Shown: piece after piece, positions 10,512 to 21,500 of the stretch
Layout: every line of letters begins with the position of its first letter
Numbering within the stretch: position 1 is the stretch's first letter
Assembly (NCBI RefSeq): GCF_026745355.1
Contig: NC_079210.1
Location: forward strand, 9,122,980-9,186,979
From: Beta vulgaris subsp. vulgaris
Lineage: Eukaryota; Streptophyta; Magnoliopsida; Caryophyllales; Amaranthaceae
DNA: 64,000 nucleotides
Direction of reading: 5' to 3'
Notes under the pieces: model-generated
What the model saw: only the letters and a program-made list of their open reading frames with translations
Told to the model about the DNA's origin: nothing
The model's database searches: none
Program-made: the position numbers and the translations under genes

Positions 10512-13008
10512 TGTAACGCCCCGACTCCTAAGCATCGTTAATTCATTAATTAGCTCTTACTTAGCAGCGGAAGACTTAACTTAGTCGGTGCGTTACTGCC
10601 GTACTTTCCTTTTGGAAAATACAAGGCAACATCAGTTCGTTAAAAAAACATAACTTTATAAATATTAAGCTTCATAACTAACTTAAAAATGCGTAAATGA
10701 CTAGGTGAAACATAGTTAAGGTTCATAAACTAATGTTCTTAAGCTTAGAATACATAATAATAAGAGTTTGCCTAATTTAAGTAATAATTATTCCTCACTG
10801 CTACGCCATTCCGTCATCCCCGTCATTACCTAAAACAGAAAAGCAAAACGTCATGAGCCGAAGCCCAGTAACATACTACTCTAACATCGTAAATTCATTT
10901 CAATTCATTTTAGTTGCAAACAGGGAGGAGAGAGAATAGAGTAAAAACATTTCATAAACATTTTATGTAAACATAAATTCATTATTATCTTCATATCATA
11001 ATCATCATCATAATTATCTTATTGGTATCTTGGCGAGTATAACATACAGGGACGTCTCCCATCATCATCATCATCATCATAATCATAGGGCAATAGCCAC
11101 CAGGGACAATGTCCCTAACCAGAAGGTGGCATAAAGCCATGCATAGTGCGGTGCCACTAGGGACAATTGTCCCTAACCAGAAGGTGGCGTTTCCGCCATA
11201 GAATAGAACGGTACGTGCACGACCAACATAACATCGTACTGCCAAGAACCATCTTTCACTTTTGTTTATCATGTTTCATTTCTTTTTATTCATACATTAT
11301 ACTTCACAATCATCATGGAAATCATATTCTTTAATATTTCGCAATTCATCATAAATTACGTAACGTCATGAAATATCATGTTCATAAAAACTATTTCATA
11401 TCCCGCAATCCATAAAAGCATACATTTAACATAAACATTATACATATCAACATAAAACATATATTTAGAAAGGGAATGCGGGTGTTAGCAGTAGACGTTA
11501 CCTCAAATCCTGCGTAGTAACTTTGATAGTCGGGGGAGGCTTGTAATATCCCTTTTTCCTTAATCTAACCAATAATTGATAACGAGACGATTAATATCGT
11601 AACATTCCTCATTTGTTACTATTATTGTTATAAGGTTGACTCGTTAACCATATTAATAGTTGGACTATGTATATTCGTTTATTTACTAACTTTATAAGTA
11701 CCGTCTTATTACTTAAATAATTATTATTATTACATTAGCTTTTATAAAATAAAATTTGTCATATTTAAATATTAATAAATTAAGGTTAATAATATGAACT
11801 TAATAAAATAAAGGATAAGACTTTTGTTATAAAGGATAAGACTACTTAGTATTATATTTGCTAAACTTGTTTCACCCAACTTGCTCATTAATTAAGCTAA
11901 GTCATATTACTTAGATTATATTATACTTACATTGTAGTAATAATTGTACGTAATACTTTCAACAACAAACTTAATAAGTTGTATAATACTTGAGCCCATC
12001 ATCATAATCAGTAAAAATATAAATCATGTACTTTAGGCCCAAAAGAAACAACAGACTTAACAAAGGAAAAATAAAAACAGATGGGAGGAAAGGTATGTTC
12101 AGCATACCTTGCGGCAAGGTCAGGGGAAAGGAGGAACAGCTAGCTGCGTGTCGCCGGAGAGGGAGAATGCAGCAGTGAGTTTGAGGGTGGTTCGTCGGAG
12201 TGACAGAGGTGGTTCGTTCAGGTGGGTCGAGGAGAGAGAAAGGTGCTGCGAGTGGGTGTAGCGAGAGAAAGGAAGGGAGTGCGTGAGAGGTGAGGGTGGG
12301 TCTCTGGTGGTTGGAAGAAGTGCGACAAAATTTTCGGTGGCGGAGCTGGCGGAGGTATGTGGGAGACGGCGTGGTTTCAGCGTGGAGGTTGGTGCGGTGG
12401 CGTCGTGGTGGTGTTGGGCAGGTTTGCCCCGAACAGAGAAGAAAGCAGGGGTTAATTATTGTAGTATATTTTTGGCTAATATCATCTAAACTTTCTGTGT
12501 GTTGGCAAAACTTGGGAATCAAACGGTATTTATAGAACTTGTTGGAGGTTGCCATTGCCTTGCTGTTCAGTTTATAATTCAAAGCTTATGAACTTTGGTC
12601 CAAGTTACATTAATGAAGGAAGATTGAGAATTCAAAGTTTGGGGCTTCTTCCAGATTTTGTGAGATATTGTAGAAAATTTTATTGACTAATGAAGAAGAT
12701 TTCTGACATGGGTGTTGAAATGTAATGGTGAATATTTGATTTCATGTGTGAACATGAAAATCTGTCGAGAAAGAAGGAAATTGGAGGGAGGAAGAAGATA
12801 GGCTAGAGTGTTAGACTCATAGGGACATTTTTGTAATTTCTATTTTTACTTAAGTATATACTTGTTTTATTGTCCACAAGTTAGATTAAATAAAGGAAAC
12901 TTAAAATAGCTCATTATACATTTTAATATTTATAATTCTTGTTTTTGTTAGTTTGAAAAATTTATAATTAATCCGACAATTAGTATTACTTAAATACGGG
13001 ATATTACA
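10512..13008 (-). mobile_element. Solo LTR of a Ty3-gypsy element (antisense), TSD ACTAG
   Basis: The boundaries are TGTAACGCCCCGAC at 10512 and GGGATATTACA ending at 13008. Both are flanked by the perfect 5-bp duplication ACTAG (10507-10511 and 13009-13013). Length is 2497 bp with no internal gag-pol, so two LTRs have recombined to leave one. Transcription would run leftwards: a TATA-like box (TATAAATAC on the minus strand) lies near 12522-12534, and a GC-rich leader follows at 12120-12430. The 203-codon minus frame in that leader is low-complexity Pro/Thr/Ser and I do not call it a gene. Confidence 0.93.
11085..11215. repeat. Imperfect tandem repeat inside the solo LTR
   Basis: Two units of about 65 bp both contain AGGGACAA(TT)GTCCCTAACC, then AGAAGGTGGC. 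The GGGACA/TGTCCC arms make each unit able to form a hairpin. The larger antisense solo LTR has four units of a different repeat at the equivalent place. Confidence 0.75.
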
Positions 13009-13013
13009 ACTAG

Positions 13014-13555
13014 TAGCAGTAATAACTTTTGTTCAGAAATCTCTTGATCGACTTTAGCTAATTGATCACGAAGGTTTTTCAGTTGTTGACAATATACAGC
13101 GATGTTAGAAAAGTTGGTGAAATGCAACGAATTAAATTAATTTTCCAGGTATATGGCACGTGTATGTTTATTGTTTTGGAAAATTAATTTGATCGATTCC
13201 ACGTTTCCTATGCAGTAGAGCCACCGTATTATATAGTCTTGCAAAAGATCGGACAAAATTGTGCCAAAGATCCACGTTTTGACAACGGAATCAAGACGGT
13301 TCAACATAGTGTCAGAGATGTAAGATGGACAGGGCACAAAAGGATCGATGTGATCCAAGACATCATAAGCATGACAGTTGATCTCAAAAAGTTCAACCCA
13401 ATTTGAGTATTGAACTTTCTCACGATCAAGAATAAGTGGGATGTCATTCTTGATATTATTGACGGACAAAGCGGGGTGATAATTCGGGTTACGCACCGGT
13501 GTAGGAGGAGGGTGGGCTCAACGACAGGGGAGTCAGATGCACCGTCCTTAGTCAT
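13014..13555 (-). pseudogene. Ty1-copia gag, frameshifted and truncated
   Basis: The start is MTKDGASDSP at 13555. The frame must shift near 13500 to reach NPNYHPALSVNNIKNDIPLI, then VQYSNWVELFEINCHAYDVL. Further on come SDTMLNRLDSVVKTWIFGTI and KLIFQNNKHTRAIYLEN, and after a stop NFSNIAVYCQQLKNLRDQLA. These are the conserved blocks of the copia gag (UBN2-like) protein. The 3' end is cut at the ACTAG junction, where the sequence jumps into reverse transcriptase, so the zinc knuckle is gone. Confidence 0.88.
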
Positions 13556-13717
13556 GGTGGTTGGCGGTAGTATAGGGTAGACGAGGAGGAGGTTGGGAGA
13601 CTAAGGCCAGGACCGAACAAGCAAGAAAAAAAAACGAGGCTTAAAAAAAAAACAGATCCGAGGTTCGAACCACATGAGAGAAAAAAAAACACGTCTTGGA
13701 TTTTAAATTTTGCTTAG

Positions 13718-13729
13718 GCTGTGATACCA
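13718..13729 (-). promoter_or_regulatory. Copia primer-binding site (tRNA-iMet)
   Basis: On the minus strand the 5' LTR ends ...CTAACA and is followed at once by TGGTATCACAGCC. This matches the usual initiator-Met site TGGTATCAGAGCC except at one base. It fixes the direction of the element. Confidence 0.88.
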
Positions 13730-13912
13730 TGTTAGTTTTGGTAAACCCCTTCCCCCCCCCCCCCTTGATTGGAGTGAATCCATTGATCACAATATATAGG
13801 TTACAACATAAAGGTAATCCCTACAATCTTAAGAAACCTAACAAGAAGAAGTTTAATTCTATATACTATATCCAAATACAAAATATTATTATAATATATT
13901 TTATATTCATCA
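13730..13912 (-). repeat. Copia 5' LTR (183 bp)
   Basis: Plus-strand start TGTTAGTTTTGGTAAA, end TATTTTATATTCATCA. It contains a run of about 14 C near 13750 that replaces AACTCCTCTT in the sister LTR. It preserves the uninterrupted site into which the Helitron entered in the other LTR. Confidence 0.88.
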
Positions 13913-13943
13913 TATTTCTTATGGTCATACTCCATGTATTACA

Positions 13944-14762
13944 CGTCAATCGCTAAACATGTGCTTCCTTAGGTCTTCAAAAGATTTCATACAACATTCA
14001 GCGATAATCTGGTGGTTCATTTGGTTTTTTAGGAACAAGGTGATTTTCAATAGTGAATCTATTTCTTCCAAAAAAGCGGCCTTTGCGATTGTTAACTTCC
14101 ATGCCAATTGGGTTAACGCTCGTAGGCCTTCGCCCCCCCCCCCCCCGGCTAGTAGTCCTCATGCTAGCACTAGTCTGCTTCGGCCCGTTGGTTTGAGGAA
14201 TGGGCCTAATTCTGTTTGGTCCCCCCCCCCTCTTGAGCAATTTGCAAAGCTTAATTTTGATGGCTCTAAGTTAGCAAATGGTTACGCTGCTTGTGCTTTT
14301 GTCATTAGGGATTCATGTGGTAAGGTTTTGCTTGCTGGTGCTAGGAATCTGGGACCCTTTGTCTCTGTTTTGCAGGCTGAAGCTTGGGGTCTATTAGAAG
14401 GTCTCAGGGGCGCGACTTCCATCTCTCTGCCTCGTCTTTGTGTTGAGGTAGACAATCTCTCGGTCGTTAATGCAGTTAACAAATCTTAGAGTAAGCCGTG
14501 GGAAATTTCTAACTTGTTGTCTGATGTTGAGTTGCTTAATTCGGAGGTGCAAGGCTTCAATATTCATCATGTTTTCCGAGAAGCGAACCGTGCGGCGGAT
14601 TTTATGGCTAATAAAGGCCATGGCTACTCATCCCTTTTGTACTGGTTTCCCCCTTATTGTATTGACTTCTCCCTTATCATCCGCAAGGATGTTTTAGGTT
14701 GGCCTCCCGACTAGAGGGGGCCTATCTTAGTTTGTTTTCCTTATATAAAAAAAATAAAAATA
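13944..14762 (+). mobile_element. 5'-truncated LINE (RNase H end), 17-bp TSD
   Basis: Flanked by ATACTCCATGTATTACA (13927-13943) and ATACTCCTTGTATTACA (14763-14779), a 17-bp duplication with one mismatch. It ends in an A-rich tail at 14746-14762. The frame 13959-14489 reads IIWWFIWFFRNKVIF (the end of the reverse transcriptase region), then a proline-rich linker built on poly-C runs, then RNase H with KLNFDGSKLANGYAACAFVI, LQAEAWGLLEGL and CVEVDNLSVVNAV. One in-frame TAG at 14487-14489 is followed by VFREANRAADFMANKGH. Only the 3' 0.8 kb of a LINE was inserted. Confidence 0.88.
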
Positions 14763-14867
14763 ATACTCCTTGTATTACATTTAATTAGTTGATAAATCTA
14801 CATTTTTGAAGTCAACGTTTTCTCACTTCAATCATTTTTTGTCACTAGTATATGAGAAAACATCTTA

Positions 14868-17800
14868 CTTTAATCATTTTTAAAGTTTATTAAGCAACTC
14901 TCTTGTAAGATGGTCTCATGCATGAGATGGCTTTAACTATTATATACTCTTCTTTAACTATTTATTATAAACTTTAACTTTTAACTATTTCATATATCAG
15001 TTCAAATTCTTGATTATTGCAAACTTTCCTTCTAAACATGAACTACAAATTCTTGATTATTGCATACGTTCCTTCTAAACATTAACTACCATATATTTAG
15101 TTATTTACCTTTAACAATTTCATAAAACACTCTAGCCGTTAGCGGTACTTATCTATAAGACCATCTTATATAATTTGTTATAACTTTATTTTGGGGTGCA
15201 TACCAGATACCACATTAAGTCTTGTTAGTTTTGTGCTGATACCTATTAGTTAATTAGATATCAATTTTTTTTAATGACTATCAGAGAAAAAAGTTATATA
15301 TTGCAAATATGTGATATACCACGTTACATCTTTTTTAATGTTAAAGAGGAGGAGTTTGCCTAGACCTTAATCATAGAGGAAAGCTGTATATTGCTTTTTT
15401 CAAACGTGTTCTTGGTCTACCATTTGCAATTCAGGCACTTGAGAGTAAGGGGGAAAGGTAAGGAAAATCCCTACCTCCAAGTACCGCAATTGGAAGGATT
15501 CAATCATATGACCTTAAAGTTACAAGGTGAATCTCCCACCAACTATACAAAACAAGCTTGGTAACCAGCAGATTACGATAAGGTGTCAATTTCACACCTT
15601 ATGTTTGCGGATGACTTGCTTATTTTCGGAAGAGTGGATGAGTCTACAACTTTCACCCTATGCCGAATTATGCAAACCTTTTGTGAGATTTCGGGCCAAA
15701 AAATCATCGAGGGGAAGAGTCGCCTCACCTTCTCACCCAACACCATGAATGAACACAAAATGCTATTCCAAGAGACCCTGAATATTAAGGAAAGCGAAAG
15801 TTTGGGGATATATCTTGGTCTTCCCTTGTCCCATCTGAGACCTAGAAGAAGCGATGTCCAATTTGTGGTGGATAAAGTTCGTAGAAAGCTAGCCTTGTGT
15901 AAGACTAAGTTTATTTTTATCTAGGGCGGGTAGGTTAGTAATGATTAAATCATCCATGAACACGGTAGCTTTCTACTATATGCAAGCAGCTCAGCTACCC
16001 AAGAGTACCCTCAAAGAGTTGGATAAGATTTGTAATGACTTTTTCTGGGAAAACTCGGAGGGTAAAAAGCGAATTCATTTGGTGGGTCAAACTCACACTT
16101 TTCTCCCAAAGCATATGGGGGGCTTCAGCCTTAGGAGTCATAGTGACCTGAACGCTATTATGTTAGCCAAACTAGGATGGAAGATGACCCAACGAGATCA
16201 AACTATAGCAAAGGATTGTATCACATCTAAATACATTAGGGCGAACTATAATATTGCTTTTAGAAAAGGGTCCCAGATATGGAAAAACATAGGTCGTAGC
16301 TTTGACTTCTTGAAATCTCACACAAGGTGGAAGTTAGGGGATGGCAAGTCCATTAATGTGTGGCATGATGACTGATTAGGAATCGAGTCTATGCGTAGTT
16401 GGATTCATGGGCCCTAACCGAGAAAGATGAGTTTAAAAGCTAGTGACCTAATTAGAGAAAACGTTTAGAACTTGAACGATATGATTGGCTGAGACTTTGT
16501 GCTACCCTTCACCATGGTTTCGATGATATCCAATGGTCGGTTCTGTTTCCTTTCTTGTGTTTCGAAATCTGGAAAACTAGGAATCGTTTTATCTTTGATG
16601 ACAAGGCTTCCCCCCCCCCCATTTTGTTCTAAAATCGGTTGTATTGCTAGCTAAAGAATTCATTGCAACTCAAAATCTTAATGTCCCTACCCCTATAGCT
16701 GCTCGAGAATGTGAAAAGTTCCCTTCTACATGGATCCATGTGAAGATTGATGCGTCCTTTGTCGATATTGAAACCAAAATTTGCATAGCAGGTGTTATAC
16801 TTGATAAACAAGGTCAATAATGGTGTAGTGGGTTTTATTGCTTGTCCTATATGCTTCTAATGCTTTATATGCAAAGTTACTCGCGATTCGCCATGGGCTT
16901 GATTTAGCGAGTGAAGCCAACTACACGCACATAGTCATTTACTCGGACTGCAAGCAAGCGGTGGATATGGTTAACAATACAATCTTGGATTATGAGGATT
17001 TTTACAGTGACATTGTTATGGATTACAGGGAGCTGCTGCATTACTTCCAAGAGACGAGGTTATTGTTCGTTAGGAGGAAGGATAATCAGGTTGCGGATGC
17101 ACTATCGCATAGATGTAGGAGTACTGGGGGGGATCATATTCATATAATTTGCCACCTTCCCACACCCCCTGATTAATGTATGGAGTTATTAAACTCGGAC
17201 TGTAATAGGCTTTTTGCCATGTCTCTTTAAATTTATGATATCGTTGTTCAACAAACAAAAAAAAAAAAAAAAAAAAAAAAATACAGCACATTACATGTAT
17301 ATTGTATACACCATTATCTTGGCTCCATCTAGTAATTTGCTTATACAGTTATACCAAAAGACATTAATGATATTTTTTTCCTTTAATCATTTTTAAAGTT
17401 TATTCAGCAACTCGATCTCTTGTAAGATGGTCTCATGCATGAGATGGCTTTAACTATTATATACTTTTCTTTAACTATTTATTATAAACTTTAACTTTTA
17501 ACTATTTCATATTTCAGTTCAAGTTCTTGATTATTGCATACTTTCCTTCTAAACATTAACTACAAATTCTTGATTATTGCATACGTTCCTTCTAAACATT
17601 AACTATCATATATTTACCTTTAACAATTTCATAAAAAACTCTAACCGTTAGCAGTACTTATCTATAAGACCATCTTATATAATTTGTTTATAACTTTATT
17701 TTGGGGTGCATAATACCACATTAATTCTTGTTAGTTTTGTGCTGATATCTATTACTTAATTAGATATCAATGTTTTTTAGTGACTATCACAGAAAAAAGT

Positions 17801-18165
17801 TGTATATTGCAAATATATAATATACCACATTACATCTTTTTTAATGCTAAGGAGAAGGACTCTGCCTAGACCTTAATCATAGAAAAAAGTTGTATATTGC
17901 TTTTTTCAAATGTGTTCTTGGTCTAGCATTTGCAATTCAGACACTTGAGAGTAAGGGGGAAAGGTAAGGAAAAATCCTACCTCCAAGTACCGCAGTTGGA
18001 AGGATTCGATCATATGATCTTAAAGTTACAAGGTGAATATCTCATCAACTAAACAAGACAAGCTTGGTAACCAGCACATTACATGTATATATACACATTA
18101 TCTTGGCTCCATCTAGTAATTTGCTTATACAGTTATACCAAAAGACATTAATGATATTTTTTCCC
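14868..18165. repeat. ~0.8-kb tandem duplication, first copy split by a LINE
   Basis: Copy 1 is 14868-15576 plus 17284-17380. Copy 2 is 17381-18165. Both begin CTTTAATCATTTTTAAAG, run through CTTGTAAGATGGTCTCATGC, then TTGAGAGTAAGGGGGAAAGG, then AAGCTTGGTAACCAGCA, and end AAGACATTAATGATATTTTT. Divergence is a few per cent with small indels. I see no coding content in the unit and no terminal repeats that identify it as a transposon. Confidence 0.9.
15577..17283 (+). mobile_element. 5'-truncated LINE (L1 type) with reverse transcriptase and RNase H remains
   Basis: Bounded by CAGCAGATTAC (15566-15576) and CAGCACATTAC (17284-17294), with a poly-A tail of about 25 at 17257-17281. The unoccupied site is preserved in duplication copy 2 near 18070. 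The coding part opens at the catalytic motif: ISHLMFADDLLIFGR (FADD), then ISGQKIIEGKSRLTFSPN and ESLGIYLGLPLSH. A stop at 15922 interrupts before FYYMQAAQLPKSTLKELDKI and NDFFWENSEGKKRIHLV. RNase H follows at 16733-17120 (VKIDASF, YAKLLAIRHGLDLAS, IVIYSDCKQAVDMV, DNQVADALSHRC). Several stops make it inactive. Confidence 0.92.
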
Positions 18166-18461
18166 TTAAAATATGACATCCAAATCACATTTAGGTAATG
18201 TGACTACAAAAGAAAAACTCAAATGGAGAGGAGATGATGGCACAAGAAGAAAAGATAAGTAGGAACAAGAGAAAGAAAAAGAATGACAACTAAATAAACA
18301 AAAGTAAACAATAAAACTAATAATAATAGTAGACAAATAAAAAATAAACAAAACTTAAAAGTAAAGTTTTACTTCCATAGTGCAACAACTCATAGACCGT
18401 TAAGGCACTCTCTTTTCTCACATTTTTTCCCCCCCACTTCATACCTTCTCACCTTCCTTTT
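18166..18461. other. Upstream region of the carboxypeptidase gene
   Basis: A/G-rich plus-strand sequence with no coding frame of note. It probably contains the upstream promoter of the gene that starts at 18551. No specific factor site can be supported. Confidence 0.4.
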
Positions 18462-18473
18462 TCTTATATATTC
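18462..18473 (+). promoter_or_regulatory. TATA-like box of the carboxypeptidase gene
   Basis: CTTATATATTC lies about 80 bp upstream of the start codon, after a pyrimidine-rich block (18412-18460). A start of transcription 25-35 bp downstream would give a leader of roughly 50 bases. No other candidate lies closer. Confidence 0.5.
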
Positions 18474-18550
18474 CCCCCAAAACTTCCTCCCATTTTCTTA
18501 TCAACATAGAAAGTAGCAAAGCCTTAAAAACAAAAGATAGTGAAATAAAA

Positions 18551-21500
18551 ATGTATTTAAAATTTGTTCATTCTCTTGGCTTTGCACTACTCATTCTTTT
18601 TCTCCTGAATTTTCAATCATTTGCTAAACCAAACAAAGAAGAAGAAGAAGATCACTTTAAACTGTCATCTACCACAACTTTTCCTAAGTTACAAGCAGAA
18701 AGATTAATAAGACATCTTAATTTATTCCCAAAACACCCTTTTAACAACCGGGTTGAGAATGAGAATGAAAATGAAGCCGGGTTATCGGTCGACGGGTCGG
18801 GTTTAGTTGAGAAAAGGTTTAAAATATCCGAATTGGGTGGTGACCCGGGTACTTCTGTTGAAGATTTGGGTCATCATGCAGGGTATTATCGTCTTCCTCA
18901 TTCCAAAGATGCCAGGTATATATATTTATATGTGTAATTGTGTATGTTTCTTTGTGTTTTTGTTTTATAAGTGTTTTATCTTTAATGGGCTGTTTGTTTT
19001 ACTTTTTGTCTTGAGAGTTGGTTTTGTTGAAACTGAACCTATATGCATGAGATACATGCCTCGATATATATATAGAAATACAAATTATTAAAAGAGACGG
19101 TCTAATTTTAATATTAAAATAAACTTAATCACCAAATGGATTAAACTAGTCACTAAATGAAATCAAACTAGTCGTTATTGGGATCTGTTTTTAATATGGG
19201 AATTGTTATTGTCTAATTTTAATTTAAAAGTAGGCGGTTTCTTACAAGACTAACATAATTGATAGAAAAAATGGTTCGAGAATTCCTAATGACATTTTTA
19301 ACAATTTAAATATTAATCACGTAGGAATATTTTAGGTATTTTAGAGAAGCACAAACTAATTTCTCTAATCTCTAAGATGCTCTCTTATTAGTAGAATAAA
19401 GATTTGGGAAATTATATTCTAAGGTTGTTTTGATAGTTTTACCAATTTTTTTGACTTTGAAATTGAAGTTTGAACTGTTTGGTTGATTCTACGGCTACCA
19501 TATTATCTACGTTAATCTGGTCCTATCGCATCACAAGAGTTTGAAATGTTTTGGGCGGAGAAATTCTTCAATTACCACTGTTAAAGGCGAAAATTGAGGA
19601 ACTATACTTCTATATTCTTGTTTTTAACGATTGCTGAATATTACCTACCTTTGGAAGATCATCCCCACTTTTTTTCTATTATCATTTGAATAATTATTTG
19701 AGGAGGGGAGTAATTTTTTTAGTTCTCTATCCAGTATCCCCAAAAAATAAATGTAAATATATCTAACTAGCCCATTTGATTGCTAGGTGGGACATTAATT
19801 TTGATTTTGAAACTAAATTGTTTGGACTCTTTTCACCAAAGTATCTTAGCTTTGGTACAAAATGATTTGCTATAATAAGAATCTCCCTTTTCCCCTTAAA
19901 AAGAAAGTTTAGTTCTTGCGTAGTAATTACAGCTACTATGTTAATAAAACACTTGTAGTTCCCCTCTTATGGTAAAATCTCTATTATATAAGGGAAGGGG
20001 GAGCAATGATGTCCTCTTTTGAAATGCCTATTTTGCTCCGCTTTCCTTTTTAAATTACAAAAGGAATGTCAAAATCAAAATCGACACTCTACTGCAAATT
20101 AATTTACAACACTCAATCACAAATCACTTAAAAGAAGAAACTTTACAAATCACTCATACAATTGAGAAAATCACGTTATAAAAATCACGCAAATCACTCA
20201 AATATCAGGAAACTTTATTAAAACTTAAAATTAACATACAAACTAAAACTAATAACCTAGAACGTGAATACATACAAAAACATTTACAAAATTTACTTAC
20301 AAATCACTATTATCAAGAACCATTCACAATTAATGGTGAGCCATGATAAAAAAAATAGAGGTGTATTTGTAGTGGAATCAGAATTTAGAAGTTAGACAAG
20401 GAAAAAAAATCATTACTTTTTTATAGTGTTTCCAATATATAATAAAACTTTTACATATATTTGGGCCTATCTTTTTCTATTATATAATAGCGATTAATTA
20501 TCAAGGTAAAAAGGTTTACGTAAAATATCATTCAAGAATTAAATTACAACATATCTTTATTATATAAGGGAAGGGGGGGAGCTATGGTGTCCCCGAATGA
20601 AGAGACTATGTTAGTATGTTACCCCCTTCCCATTCTAAATTACAAATTTACTTGCAAATCAAAGGTGGCTACTTACAAAATACCAAAAATATAATGATAA
20701 CAATCACTCACAAACTACAACCTATGAAAAAATTGACTTGAAATCAAAGTGTCCACTTTCTTTACAATTTATGAGGTACTATACTTAATTCAAAAATCAA
20801 CTTAAAAATTATAATATTAGAAATCATAATTAAATTCAATAAAATGTCTATTTTGTTCATAGAATTTAACTTTGAAAAGTATAAAAAAAAAAAAAAAAAG
20901 AATGGTGAGAGACTTAAGGACATAAACTAAATCAATCAAATTTTGCAACTAAAAATAATTATACTTCGTATGTCTAAAGTTCAAATTTTGACTCTTATGC
21001 CAAAGAAAATCGAGTTTCATTTTGAAAAAAATTCAAGCACGCATCGCGTGCAAAAAATTCTAGTATATAAATAATATAAAAAAGAAATATTGAAAATAAA
21101 GGATTATATTCCATGATTCAATTTTATTTTTTCAATATGATTATAATTAGCCCCTTTAAGTAGTATTGGTGGTTTTTGGTCAATATACGTATTACTTGCT
21201 TACCCAAAAAAAAATATATGATTATAATTATTGTTCATCCAATATTTCGGATTCTTGTTTGGCCATATAAACTAGTTATAAAAAATGAATAGGTGATTTT
21301 TTCTTTTTAGAAACAAATTTATGGGAGTTTCTCACAGTTATTACTTATTAGTTGATAGCATGCAGACTAACCACTTCCTCGGAGATAGTAGTTCGAAATT
21401 GCTTGCCTTAAACTATGGAGTAAGTTAATGGACACTTATTTTAAGTAAGGAAGGACAACAGAACTTTCTTTTCATAGAATAAAATATAATTAGTGAAGTA

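Larger units (their letters stand above)
8809..13912 (-). mobile_element. Deleted Ty1-copia retrotransposon with two nested insertions
   Basis: Two short LTRs (about 180 bp, starting TGTTAGTTTTGGTAAA) bound the element at 8809-9505 and 13730-13912. On the minus strand the order is 5' LTR, tRNA-iMet primer site, gag, then reverse transcriptase and RNase H, then 3' LTR. Protease, integrase and the start of RT are missing, because gag joins RT directly at the ACTAG site. A Helitron (8966-9486) has entered the 3' LTR and a solo gypsy LTR (10512-13008) has entered the gag/RT junction. Target duplications are not clear (ATTTT on the left versus TATTT on the right). Confidence 0.88.

Noticed and set aside
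11971..12582. 203-codon minus-strand frame
   Set aside because: It lies within the GC-rich leader of the antisense solo LTR and is Pro/Thr/Ser-rich low complexity. The plus strand is also open there.
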